A stretch of 64,000 nt of DNA from an uncultured Saprospiraceae bacterium (GTDB taxonomy: Bacteria; Bacteroidota; Bacteroidia; Chitinophagales; Saprospiraceae), in assembly GCA_937928405.1 (NCBI GenBank), contig CALFWZ010000048.1:1-64000 (forward strand), given 5' to 3'. Below, one piece after another: positions 35,280-43,460 of the stretch; the first letter of the stretch is position 1, and each line of letters starts with the position of its first letter. The notes under the pieces were generated by a model. That model was not told where the DNA came from. It saw only the letters and a list, made by a program, of their open reading frames with translations, and searched no databases. The position numbers were made by a program, and so were the translations under genes.

Positions 35280-36779
35280 TTAATCACATAATTCCAAAAT
35301 GATGGAAAGGAGATATTCGTAAGGAACAATTTCGAAGGTAGAGATTTGGTTGGCCTCTTCTAGCGGCATGGCTTTTAATTTTTTGAGATCAGGTTCTGCG
35401 TATCGTAAAAAACGGGTTTTGTTAAATTCGGCAGCAATTAAGTGTAGTAGAATATTAGCAAAGCAGTTACTTCGGTAATATTCATCTTTTCGTAGGTAGC
35501 GACTAGAATATTGTTTTAGCGCATTTTGTCGATCAATCACATAATTATAATTTTTACGACCCAAGGCGATCAAAATTTGTAAGACATGGATGTCGATATT
35601 ATATCCTCTTTTATCTTTTGAAAAAGCAGGCGTTTCATTTAGGAATTTACCCAATCTGAAGCGGGGTAGTGGATGTTCTGGATCCTGAGGGATTTTACCA
35701 ATCAAGTTTAGTAGATAAAGATAGGCGTGTATAAGCTGATAGGTTTCTTGAATTCCAATGCCTTGAAATGCCAACTTCGAATTTTTTAAAACAGGGTAAA
35801 AATCAGCAGGAATTTTGGAAAATTGTTCGGTGTATATTAGATAAATTAGTTGATACTGTTTGGAGGTAAACCAGTTGATGGAAGCTTTGGTAATTAATTG
35901 ATCGCATTCAATACCAGCGGCTTTGGCTTCTGGAAACTGACTCAGCTGAAGATGTGCTGAAAGTTTTCGCAACATAAAACTACCGATTTGATTACGGAGG
36001 TTAAAAGGTTTAGCACGAAGCTTTTGAATGGCCGTATCGCAAGATTTGATTAAATTTTTAGGATCGTGTGTGATTTCATATCGAATGTTATGCACAAAAT
36101 AAGCAAAGACGATAAAGCTATGTGTTTCGATTTTTAATTGTATTTGCTCGAGTTGCTTACTAAATTTTTCTGCTAGCAGCATACCAGCTTTATTATCCGA
36201 CTTAGAAAAGGCATAGGGTAGCACAATCTTTTCGTATAAAGATTCAGCCAATAATACTTTTTCTAAAGTTACAAAATGATCGGCGACTAATTGATCATAA
36301 TACTCAAATTCCTTTTGACTACCTTTCATAGTTGCTGAGTAGAGCCTCAACAACCGACTGAGATCTAGGACGATTTCTGTAAACTCAAAACGCAGGGCCT
36401 TTTTTAAGGTTTTTACAGCTATATAATGAGCGCTTTCGCGCATTCCTTTTCCAAATAAAATCCGTACGGCGCCCCAGTTTTTATGACACTGAAAATAGGC
36501 CTTCTGAATGTCGGAGTAGGCATTGCTCTTGTATTCAATTAAAAATAATCGGTCAATTAATTTTTGTTTGAACCTTGATTTTAGCTTTCGATAATTCGCA
36601 GGAGGGACTCCTTTTTTTACAAAATAAGCGGTTGCTTCTTCATCTGTCTGGAAGGAGCCATCTTTTAATCCTGCAAAGAATAATTCAGTATTAGAGGATG
36701 GTTTAGAACTACCCACAGAAAATTTCTCCACTTTCTTATAGGAATCGAATAAAGTTACTATCTCTCGTAAGAAGCGCAT
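35280..36779 (-). CDS. Helical protein of unknown function (about 500 residues)
   Basis: 499 residues, no signal or membrane segment, almost entirely predicted helix with many Lys, Leu and Tyr. It begins 'MRFLREIVTLFDSYKKVEKFSVG' and has helical pairs throughout, as in TPR-like solenoids. I recognise no family. A protein of similar size and style, also without recognised domains, is at 60087-61487, and both may belong to a group of conserved hypothetical proteins in Saprospiria. It is 126 bp upstream of recQ on the same strand. Confidence 0.7.
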   Translation of the reverse strand: MRFLREIVTLFDSYKKVEKFSVGSSKPSSNTELFFAGLKDGSFQTDEEATAYFVKKGVPPANYRKLKSRFKQKLIDRLFLIEYKSNAYSDIQKAYFQCHKNWGAVRILFGKGMRESAHYIAVKTLKKALRFEFTEIVLDLSRLLRLYSATMKGSQKEFEYYDQLVADHFVTLEKVLLAESLYEKIVLPYAFSKSDNKAGMLLAEKFSKQLEQIQLKIETHSFIVFAYFVHNIRYEITHDPKNLIKSCDTAIQKLRAKPFNLRNQIGSFMLRKLSAHLQLSQFPEAKAAGIECDQLITKASINWFTSKQYQLIYLIYTEQFSKIPADFYPVLKNSKLAFQGIGIQETYQLIHAYLYLLNLIGKIPQDPEHPLPRFRLGKFLNETPAFSKDKRGYNIDIHVLQILIALGRKNYNYVIDRQNALKQYSSRYLRKDEYYRSNCFANILLHLIAAEFNKTRFLRYAEPDLKKLKAMPLEEANQISTFEIVPYEYLLSIILELCD

Positions 36780-37331
36780 TTGAGTATTTTTAAAAAGCGG
36801 TTATGTTAGTTTAAAGTTTAAATGTTTGATTATTAGGTTTTTAAATTAAAATTAATAGTTGAATATACTAAATATTGAGGTCACAAAATAAGTTTTCTGT
36901 TTATATATTGTTTTTTTAATCATTTATCTTGCTTTCAGATTTAAACCTTTCGTTTATATTTCAATAAAATCTATTTAAAAGAAAAACACGCCTAAACAAA
37001 AGACCCCCTAAACAAAAGAAGACACCCTTTAGGTGCCTGCTGTACTAACTTATACACTTAGTATATACTAGTCAGCAGTTTGTTTGGGGTATTTATTGTG
37101 GTACCATAGCGTGTCATTTTGCACTTCGCATCTCTTACTTGTATTAGTAAGAGAAGCCAACCCTCTGCACACTTTATAAATACTGATCAGCCTCAAGATT
37201 GGAATAATCTGTAGTTTTTACCAGCAAAACAGATATTTAAAATTATTAATAAGTAATTGAAAATTAATATTTTAATTAAAAGTAAATCTTAAAATGAATA
37301 AATTATAAGGTCGCAAATGCCATCTAATTGT
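36780..37331. other. Non-coding region with nested hairpins
   Basis: There is no conserved ORF. The core 37003-37090 folds as nested stems and is listed separately; a further perfect 9-bp hairpin (TCTCTTACT / AGTAAGAGA) is at 37131-37154. The rest is AT-rich. Confidence 0.45.
37003..37090 (+). ncRNA. Candidate structured RNA
   Basis: The stems nest cleanly. The outer stem is ACCCCCTAAACAAA (37003-37016) with TTTGTTTGGGGT (37079-37090). A small stem CACC/GGTG is at 37023-37035. A long stem CTGCTG-ACTA (37037-37047) pairs with TAGTCAGCAG (37069-37078), and inside it TATAC/GTATA (37051-37065). The 3' arms abut without gaps. No known family was recognised; strand is uncertain because it could also be the leader of the leftward gene starting at 36779. 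Confidence 0.35.
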
Positions 37332-37363
37332 TTTGTTATAACTAATTTTCAACGATAGCTTTG
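37332..37363 (+). promoter_or_regulatory. Textbook Bacteroidota promoter before the small ORF
   Basis: TTTG (37332-37335) and TAGCTTTG (37356-37363) fit the -33 TTTG and -7 TAnnTTTG consensus with a 20-bp spacer. It is the best-matching promoter noticed in this window. The predicted start is near 37370, 28 bp before ATG 37398. Confidence 0.6.
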
Positions 37364-37397
37364 GAGTAAAATTTAATCACTTCAAAACCTTTAGTTT

Positions 37398-37532
37398 ATG
37401 TTGACATTAATAATCACCCTACTCCTACAACTAGGAACCATTACTACCGCCTCTGATTTTAACCCAGCAGAGTACAACGAACAAGCGAACACTTACGAAG
37501 GTATTATTATTAAAGATGAAATTGTTTATTAA
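37398..37532 (+). CDS. Small ORF, 44 residues, exported or membrane-bound peptide
   Basis: The ORF translates to a hydrophobic start (MLTLIITLLLQLGTITTAS) followed by an acidic, polar tail ending DEIVY. It has a consensus promoter just upstream and a terminator-like hairpin 200 bp downstream (37732-37770), which argues for a real transcript. The N-terminus looks like a signal or single membrane helix. No homologue is known to me; function unknown. Confidence 0.4.
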   Translation: MLTLIITLLLQLGTITTASDFNPAEYNEQANTYEGIIIKDEIVY

Positions 37533-37731
37533 TTTCTTCTCTAGTTTTTTCTGAAAAATAGACTTTATTCTATAATTTTTTGTAAAGAAATCAAATAGAT
37601 ATTTTTGATTATATCGAAGTTCTTTTTTGAGTGCGTCCCGAAGGCTTTTAGGACGGACGAAAAAAAACTGGTGAGATGGACAAAAAGATCATTTGAGAGC
37701 ATATAAATTATTTTAAAATAAAGTCTAATAC
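37533..37731. other. Spacer with two copies of the TAGAATAAAGTCTA element
   Basis: It holds the inverted copy at 37559-37572 and the 34-bp copy at 37697-37730 that matches 26531-26564. No gene was seen. Confidence 0.5.
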
Positions 37732-37770
37732 ACTCGTTCATCTTCTTGTAAGATGAGCGAGTATGTTTTT
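37732..37770 (+). terminator. Terminator hairpin after the small-ORF transcript
   Basis: ACTCGTTCATCTT pairs with AAGATGAGCGAGT (13 bp, one mismatch), with a 5-nt loop and ATGTTTTT behind it. Only the small ORF or an RNA lies upstream on this strand. Confidence 0.7.
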
Positions 37771-37874
37771 ATAGCTTGGACTTTTTAATAGACTCTAATG
37801 AATGTGGAAGTTAAAAATTAAAATTTAGTTTTAATTACTGATTTAGATAATCTTCTTATTTTATCTGCTTAGTG

Positions 37875-37882
37875 TATATTTG
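37875..37882 (+). promoter_or_regulatory. -7 box of the SerB-SerA fusion gene
   Basis: TATATTTG matches TAnnTTTG, 23 bp before the ATG at 37906. No clear -33 element. Confidence 0.5.
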
Positions 37883-37905
37883 CCACTAAAATAATATACA
37901 CCGTT

Positions 37906-39798
37906 ATGTCCCAACAAAAAAATATCATTATTGACTTTGACAGCACCTTTGCTTCCGTCGAAGCCCTCGAAGAAATCGCCGACATCGTTTTGAAAGGGCG
38001 AAAGGATAAATCCAAAATTCTAAACGAAATAAAATCCATCACGAACCTAGGCGTAGATGGTACCATTACGTTCAACGAATCTCTTAGTCGTAGAATGAAC
38101 TTATTGACAGTACATCGGGATGATTTGGAAAAATTGGTTCGTCGCCTTAAAAGAAAAATCTCCACTTCTTTTTCGCGAAATAAAGCTTTTTTTAAAAAAT
38201 ACCAAGGGAATATTTATATTATTTCAAATGGTTTTAAAGACTTTATTGATCCGGTGGTGGCAGACTACGGGATCGACAGCGAGCACGTTTTGGCGAATAC
38301 TTTTGTGTTTGATAAAAAAGGTTGGATAACGGGATTTGACGAAAAAAATCTATTAGCACATAGCAAGGGTAAATCTCGTACATTAAAAGCACTAAATCTT
38401 CCCGGCGAAAGCTATGTAATCGGTGATTCTTACACGGATTATGAAATGAAAGAGGCAGGTATCGCTCATAAATTTTACGCCTTTACAGAAAATGTGCTAC
38501 GCGAAAATATTCTAGAAAAAGCAGATCATATCACGCCTAGTTTTGACGAATTTCTCTACGTCAACGATATGCCGAGTGCTTTGTCATATCCAAAGAATCG
38601 AATCAAAGTTTTGCTGTTAAATGGGGTGGACGAACGGGCGAAGGATGCTTTTCGAGGAGAGGGGTATGGAGTGGTCATGGGGCCTAAAAAAACTAGCAAG
38701 TCTGGCTTAAAAAAATTAATCAAAGATATATCTATTTTGGGCGTACCTGCTCATCAGTCGGTAACGGCAGAATTATTAGATCAGGCTAATCGGCTGATGG
38801 CGATCGGAATTTTTGGTGGTAGTACCAATCATGTTGATTTGGTGGCTGCTGCCAATCGTGGCGTGATTGTTTTCAATGCACCTTACGCCAATACGCGTTC
38901 GCTGGTAGAGTTGGTAATTGGTAATATTATTATGCTTTCTCGAAATGTCCCTTATTTGAGTAGTCAACTAAAAGCAGGCAAATGGGAAACCAGTAAAAAA
39001 ACTAGCTACGAGATTCGAGGTAAGAAATTGGGGATTATTGGTTACGGAAATTCCGGTACGCAACTTTCTGTCCTCGCCGAATCTTTAGGGATGGACGTTT
39101 ATTATTATGATGTTTTTGAAAAGCAAGCGATTGGGAATGCTACTAAATGCAATGCGTTGCGGGACTTGTTAAGGAGAGTGGATATTGTTTCCGTTCACGT
39201 AGATAATCGTCCAGAGAACAAAAACTTTTTTGGGAAACGAGAATTTAAAGCGATGCGAGACGGATCCATTTTTATAAACTTGAGCAGCGGACAAGCCGTA
39301 GATATAGATGCGTTGTATAAAAATTTAAAATCCAAAAAAATAGTAGGGGCGGGCATTGATGTCTTTCCTAGCGAACCCACTAATGGTCACGGTAGCTTTA
39401 CTTCCCGACTCATCGAGTTGGACAATGTTTTGCTTACACCACATATCGGCGGACAAACCGTCGAAGCACAGCAAAATACCGCAGCTGTACTACCTGAACA
39501 AATCATTGACTACGTAAATACTGGAAGTACTTTCAACGGTGCTAATTTTCCTTCCCTACAATTACCTATTTTGAAAAATGCACACCGACTGATTCATATT
39601 CACCAAAACCAACCTGGTATCCTGGCACGGATCAATAGTATACTAGCAGAACACGGCATCAATATCATCGGTCAATATCTACAAACCACCGAAACGATTG
39701 GCTACGTAATTACCGATATCAATAAAAAATATAGCCAAGAAGTTCTGAAAGATTTAAAAGATATTCCTGCTACGATTAAATTTAGAGTGCTTTATTAA
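37906..39798 (+). CDS. serA: Phosphoserine-phosphatase-like HAD domain fused to D-3-phosphoglycerate dehydrogenase-like domain
   Basis: 630 residues. Residues 1-215 are a HAD-IB phosphatase with all motifs: DFDST (Asp 10, Asp 12), ISNGF (Ser 107), Lys near 155 and GDSYTDYEM (173-181), most like phosphoserine phosphatase. Residues 230-550 resemble E. coli SerA, with the Rossmann motif GYGNSG (379-384), Glu 490 in FPSEP and His 513 in TPHIGG. Residues 560-630 are an ACT domain. The catalytic Arg in the SerA motif N-x-SRG is Ser here (NLSSG, Ser 461). The usual substrate-binding Arg segment near the N-terminus (LRSRT in E. coli) reads VPAHQ. The dehydrogenase half may thus be inactive or use another substrate; the phosphatase half looks intact. 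Confidence 0.85.
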   Translation: MSQQKNIIIDFDSTFASVEALEEIADIVLKGRKDKSKILNEIKSITNLGVDGTITFNESLSRRMNLLTVHRDDLEKLVRRLKRKISTSFSRNKAFFKKYQGNIYIISNGFKDFIDPVVADYGIDSEHVLANTFVFDKKGWITGFDEKNLLAHSKGKSRTLKALNLPGESYVIGDSYTDYEMKEAGIAHKFYAFTENVLRENILEKADHITPSFDEFLYVNDMPSALSYPKNRIKVLLLNGVDERAKDAFRGEGYGVVMGPKKTSKSGLKKLIKDISILGVPAHQSVTAELLDQANRLMAIGIFGGSTNHVDLVAAANRGVIVFNAPYANTRSLVELVIGNIIMLSRNVPYLSSQLKAGKWETSKKTSYEIRGKKLGIIGYGNSGTQLSVLAESLGMDVYYYDVFEKQAIGNATKCNALRDLLRRVDIVSVHVDNRPENKNFFGKREFKAMRDGSIFINLSSGQAVDIDALYKNLKSKKIVGAGIDVFPSEPTNGHGSFTSRLIELDNVLLTPHIGGQTVEAQQNTAAVLPEQIIDYVNTGSTFNGANFPSLQLPILKNAHRLIHIHQNQPGILARINSILAEHGINIIGQYLQTTETIGYVITDINKKYSQEVLKDLKDIPATIKFRVLY

Positions 39799-39810
39799 AC
39801 AACTTCTGAG

Positions 39811-39866
39811 TACAGGACAAAAGTTCTAAAAAATCATTTTGTGGCATTTTAATTTTGTCCTGTATT
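39811..39866 (+). terminator. Long hairpin after the SerB-SerA gene
   Basis: TACAGGACAAAA pairs exactly with TTTTGTCCTGTA across a 32-nt loop, starting 13 bp after the stop. The T run is short, so it is a likely but not certain terminator. Confidence 0.5.
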
Positions 39867-39918
39867 TAGAATAATAGTACGGTAACTTTTAGAAAAAGAG
39901 ATATAGTGGCCATTTTTT

Positions 39919-40034
39919 GCTGGTTGGCTGGTTTGCCTGTTGGCTAGTTAGCTTCCCTTTACCGTAAAATACGATTGAGGGAAGCTAACTAGCCAACCAG
40001 CAAACAGCCTGCCGGCAAAGGCAGGGCCAACTAG
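39919..40034. repeat. Dispersed inverted-repeat element, copy 1 (GGCTAGTTAGC type)
   Basis: GTTGGCTAGTTAGCTTCCCT (39939-39958) is the exact reverse complement of 39978-39997, and weaker pairing extends to about 31 bp on each side. The left arm region resembles 47066-47110 closely (GGCTGGTT-GCCTGTTGGCTAGTT-GC). It lies between convergent genes. Confidence 0.75.
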
Positions 40035-40110
40035 ATGCATTTTTAGATTATCACACAGAAATTAAAAAGTTACCGCACCATTATAGAAAAAACTTCTATT
40101 ATTAGGTCCC

Positions 40111-40145
40111 AAAAAAAGCGACTTTCTGTGATCAGAAAGTCGCTT
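40111..40145 (-). terminator. Terminator of the CBM48/HhH gene
   Basis: A perfect 13-bp stem AAGCGACTTTCTG / CAGAAAGTCGCTT with a 4-nt loop. On the minus strand it is followed by seven T, 28 bp beyond the stop codon at 40173. Confidence 0.88.
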
Positions 40146-40172
40146 AATCATATCGTATTAAAAAGTCAGTAA

Positions 40173-40934
40173 TTACTTACCGCCGTTTAATTTATCTTGT
40201 AATACTTTTAATGCATTCCAGTTACCTTTATCAGCTAGTTTAGCTTGCTTTGGCCAAGAACCAGGATTGTGCATTTTGTAACGAGGTCCAGCAGCAGCTA
40301 AAATTTCTTTTAAAGTTGTCTGCTTCGCTTTACCTAAATCAGCGAAAGTACGGATACCACCTTTGTTTAAGTGTTCAGCGATCTTTGGTCCGATTCCTTC
40401 AATTTTTTTCAAATCATCCTTTACGGTTGTTCTAGTTACTTTTTTTACAGCAGGTTTGCGGGTAACTTTTCTAGTAGTTTTAGCAGCTGCTTTTTTTGGT
40501 GTTGCCTTTTTAGCAGTTACTTTCTTAGCAGTTGCTTTTTTTGGTGCTGCTTTCTTAGCGGTTGTCTTCTTAGTGCTGCTCTTTTTAGCTGTTGCTTTTT
40601 TAGCTGCTTTTTTTGTTACGGTAGGAACACTTACAACAGAAACAACGGAGTTGTCAAAGCCGAAAGGATTTGGCACATAGCCATCAGCCTGCCAGTCATT
40701 CTCCCATTTTGATTTCCCAATCAAATATCGGAATTCATAATTGCGTCCTGTTTCTAATTCAACAGTAGCAGTGTAATTGTTTTTAGCCGCTTTCATTTTT
40801 ACGGCTTTCTTTTCATTCCAATCATTCCATTCTCCTACTAACTGAACAGTTTTGCCTTTTGTCACAGCTTCTTTAGGTAAACTAAAAGTAACCTTACAGG
40901 CTGGCTTAGATTTAGAAAATTGTTTTTTTAACAT
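40173..40934 (-). CDS. CBM48-like domain fused to a histone-H1-like tail and a helix-hairpin-helix domain
   Basis: 253 residues. Residues 10-95 are an early-set/CBM48 domain like the AMPK beta glycogen-binding module ('VQLVGEWNDWNEKKAVKMK', 'YEFRYLIGKSKWENDW'). Residues 108-170 are a low-complexity Lys/Ala/Thr stretch with KKA and AKK repeats, similar to bacterial histone-H1-like tails. Residues 171-253 contain DDLKKIEGIGPKIAEHL, a helix-hairpin-helix DNA-binding type domain. A carbohydrate module and DNA-binding parts in one soluble protein is unusual. It may be a nucleoid protein whose first domain binds something other than glycogen. It has its own terminator. Confidence 0.8.
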   Translation of the reverse strand: MLKKQFSKSKPACKVTFSLPKEAVTKGKTVQLVGEWNDWNEKKAVKMKAAKNNYTATVELETGRNYEFRYLIGKSKWENDWQADGYVPNPFGFDNSVVSVVSVPTVTKKAAKKATAKKSSTKKTTAKKAAPKKATAKKVTAKKATPKKAAAKTTRKVTRKPAVKKVTRTTVKDDLKKIEGIGPKIAEHLNKGGIRTFADLGKAKQTTLKEILAAAGPRYKMHNPGSWPKQAKLADKGNWNALKVLQDKLNGGK

Positions 40935-41405
40935 TACAAAAGAATATTTAATGGTTTAAAATAAAGAATTTATAAAAAGAATAACTACCATTATTAAATT
41001 GATTCAATACAAAGGTGACTATGGTAATTTGTTCAATTGAAATTTATAAATGATGACGGTTATAAGATAAAATACTGAATCGTCTTATCGCCGCTCATTA
41101 GAATAAAGTCTATATAATTATATAAGGTTCGTTAAATTTTTTGGTGCGATCGTTTGTCTCCAAAAATTTATCGACTTGGTGTCTTTACAAACCAGTCTTT
41201 GAAAATGGAGTACGTATCAGTAAGAAAAAGGTTAGGGTAGTTGTAAGTTAGTAACAGTTTTTTGTTACTCATTTTTTCAAAATTGGTGCAAAAGTACTAA
41301 CAATCAGTAACATAAACATAAGTTTTTATTAAAAAATTATTTTTTTTCCTATCTTAATGGTTTACCGGCTTTAACTTATCATCAGTAAATTTATCCTAAA
41401 AAAAT
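40935..41405. other. Intergenic region, divergent
   Basis: AT-rich spacer between divergent genes. It holds a TAGAATAAAGTCTA copy (41099-41112) and a small hairpin AGTAACA/TGTTACT followed by a T run (41250-41276). No ORF or consensus promoter was identified. Confidence 0.4.
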
Positions 41406-42269
41406 ATGTCTAAATCAATATTATCTTCTTTGCTTTTGGCTTTCTTCCCCATTTTATTATGTGCACAGGATACCGAAATTTTAAAACCGATTCATCAACT
41501 TTTTGATGGGATGCGTGCGGGCGATTCCACAGCAGTACGAAGTGCTTTTATGCCGGAAGTTTTACTAGAAACGATACTTACTAATAAGGAAGGAAAAGTG
41601 AAAGTAAAAAGAGGGGCATTGTTGGATTTTGTCACGGCAGTTGGTACACCACATGATGATCAGTGGGATGAAAAAATATGGTCTTATAAAATTCGGAAGG
41701 ATGGAAATCTAGCGACAGTTTGGACAGATTATACGTTTTATTTAGGGGATAAGCTGAGCCACTGCGGGATTAATTCTTTTACGCTCGTAAAACAATTAAC
41801 GGGTTGGAAAATCAAACATCTTATTGATACCCGACGACGGAATAATTGTCAAACCAGCGAGACAGATCCTAGAGACGAAGCCATCAACCAATTAATGGAT
41901 AATTGGCACCACGCGGCTGCTACGGGCGATGAAATTGTCTTTTTTGAAACCTTGGGGCCCGAATCCATTTACCTAGGTACAGATGCTTCAGAACGATGGA
42001 CCAAGTCAGAATTTGAAGCTTTTGCGCTTAAGTATTTTGAACGAGATACTGCTTGGGCTTTTCAGCCGATAGAACGAAAAATCTATTATAGTAAAAAGGG
42101 AGCAGTGGCTTGGTTTAACGAAACACTAGATACTTGGATGGGCGTCTGTCGAGGTTCTGGGATTTTAGAAAAAACGACTGAGGGCTGGATTTTACAACAT
42201 TATCATTTGGCCATCGCCGTTCCTAATGAGAAAGTGAAAGGTTATTTGGAATTGTTAGAGAAGGAATAA
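41406..42269 (+). CDS. Exported protein with two NTF2-like (SnoaL-type) domains
   Basis: 287 residues with a signal peptide (SILSSLLLAFFPILLCAQ). The first domain (about 22-140) begins 'IHQLFDGMRAGDSTAVRSAFMPEV' and the second (about 150-285) 'INQLMDNWHHAAATGDEIVFFETLGPESIYLGTDASERW'; both have the helix-then-curved-sheet pattern of SnoaL_3/NTF2-like folds. Duplicated exported NTF2-like proteins are known in Bacteroidota without a defined function. A stand-alone gene. Confidence 0.78.
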   Translation: MSKSILSSLLLAFFPILLCAQDTEILKPIHQLFDGMRAGDSTAVRSAFMPEVLLETILTNKEGKVKVKRGALLDFVTAVGTPHDDQWDEKIWSYKIRKDGNLATVWTDYTFYLGDKLSHCGINSFTLVKQLTGWKIKHLIDTRRRNNCQTSETDPRDEAINQLMDNWHHAAATGDEIVFFETLGPESIYLGTDASERWTKSEFEAFALKYFERDTAWAFQPIERKIYYSKKGAVAWFNETLDTWMGVCRGSGILEKTTEGWILQHYHLAIAVPNEKVKGYLELLEKE

Positions 42270-42369
42270 GCGATGACATGCGTTTTTCCTAAATTCGGGC
42301 ATAGCCATTTATTCGTAGCTAGCAAAATAAAAAAGTAAAATCATCGTTACAAAAAGTAAAAGTTTAACT

Positions 42370-42936
42370 ATGAAAACCTGCCTTAAAATTTTATTCCTCT
42401 TCTCGATTTCTATCCTTCAAATTGGTTGTACAGATGATGAAGCAGAAACTACTAATATCACCTTTGAATTTAATGGGACTTTTAATAATGAAGAATTTTC
42501 ATTTTCAAATAACACCCTTCAAATAGGAGTTGGAACCAATTCAGCAGGCGAAATGAATTATTCTCAAAGAAGTATATTTGGAAATGCAGTACCGACGTCA
42601 ACAGGAATAGCTTTCGATTTTTATTTTGATGAAAAGCCCAACTTTGAATTAATAAATGAATTAATTGGTCAAGAAATTTTAACCAATTCAGGTGACCAAA
42701 AACCTTGCTTAACAATTTTTGTATTCAAAGATGGAGAAACATATACCTCTATTTCTGAAGCAAATACTGATGATACTTTTGAAATAGAAATGGTAGAAAT
42801 TGCTGAAAATGAGAACCTAAATTTTCAACAAATTGAAACAGGCGATGTAATTTCAGTTAAAGGAAAGATGAAAATAATTTCTGATGATGATGTAATCGAA
42901 GGAAATTTCACGCTCAAAACTGTGGAAATAATTTAG
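42370..42936 (+). CDS. Small lipoprotein of unknown function
   Basis: 188 residues. A signal sequence ends in the lipobox LQIGC with Cys about 20, followed by an acidic TDDEAE linker typical of surface lipoproteins in this phylum. The remainder is beta-rich and acidic, resembling the small DUF-type beta-sandwich lipoproteins, but no family was recognised. Confidence 0.7.
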   Translation: MKTCLKILFLFSISILQIGCTDDEAETTNITFEFNGTFNNEEFSFSNNTLQIGVGTNSAGEMNYSQRSIFGNAVPTSTGIAFDFYFDEKPNFELINELIGQEILTNSGDQKPCLTIFVFKDGETYTSISEANTDDTFEIEMVEIAENENLNFQQIETGDVISVKGKMKIISDDDVIEGNFTLKTVEII

Positions 42937-42971
42937 AAGAAAAAAGCCAACAGTGAACAATGTAATGTATA

Positions 42972-43029
42972 TACCAGTAATTAGCCCTCTTCTTACGTAA
43001 AAAGAGGGCTAACTGGTAAGAGGTTTTTT
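42972..43029. terminator. Bidirectional terminator between convergent genes
   Basis: TACCAGT-TTAGCCCTCTT pairs with AAGAGGGCTAACTGGTA over 17 bp with a 3-nt bulge. TTTTTT follows on the plus strand. It reaches the stop codon of the rhodanese gene. Confidence 0.78.
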
Positions 43030-43345
43030 AGCTCAAAGACTTATTCCCATAAGCATCTATCCAAGCCAATACACCTCCCGTCAAATTCCGTACATTTTTA
43101 AAACCAAACTGATGGGTCAGCAATTGCTGTGCTTGACCACTACGAGCCCCAGAACGACAATGAACAATTATTTCCTGATCTTTTTTATCTTCCAAATCAT
43201 CCACTGCGGTCATAATACTGCCCAGCGGAATTAGTTTTGCTCCGAGATTAAACTCCTCATACTCATGTGGTTCTCGCACATCAATAAAGATGAATTCTTG
43301 TCCGCTATCTAATTTTTCTTTTAATTCTTTAATATCAATATCCAT
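43028..43345 (-). CDS. Single-domain rhodanese-like sulfurtransferase
   Basis: 105 residues, a complete rhodanese domain: 'IFIDVREPHEYEEFNLGAKLIPLG' and the active-site loop HCRSGARS with Cys 63. It forms a persulfide and passes sulfur in the cytoplasm; the six-residue loop is of the GlpE/PspE type. It sits 115 bp downstream of the PASTA gene, separated by a 36-bp palindrome. Confidence 0.9.
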   Translation of the reverse strand: MDIDIKELKEKLDSGQEFIFIDVREPHEYEEFNLGAKLIPLGSIMTAVDDLEDKKDQEIIVHCRSGARSGQAQQLLTHQFGFKNVRNLTGGVLAWIDAYGNKSLS

Positions 43346-43419
43346 TTTTTATTTTTTTTAATTAAACTTTTTTTCAAAAGAAAATCTATAATAATTATTA
43401 CTGATGCCAATGAAGGATA

Positions 43420-43455
43420 GAATATTGGATATTCAATATTGAATATCCAATATTC
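43420..43455. repeat. Perfect 36-bp palindrome
   Basis: The sequence from GAATATTGGATATTCAAT to its exact mirror reads the same on both strands with no central spacer, five bases beyond the PASTA stop codon. There is no T run after it. It could be a terminator-like or protein-binding site. Confidence 0.7.
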
Positions 43456-43460
43456 ATTTT

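Noticed and set aside
40363-40712. Two plus-strand frames rich in Phe, Ala, Val, Ser and Cys
   Set aside because: They are antisense to the Lys/Ala-rich tail of the CBM48/HhH gene.
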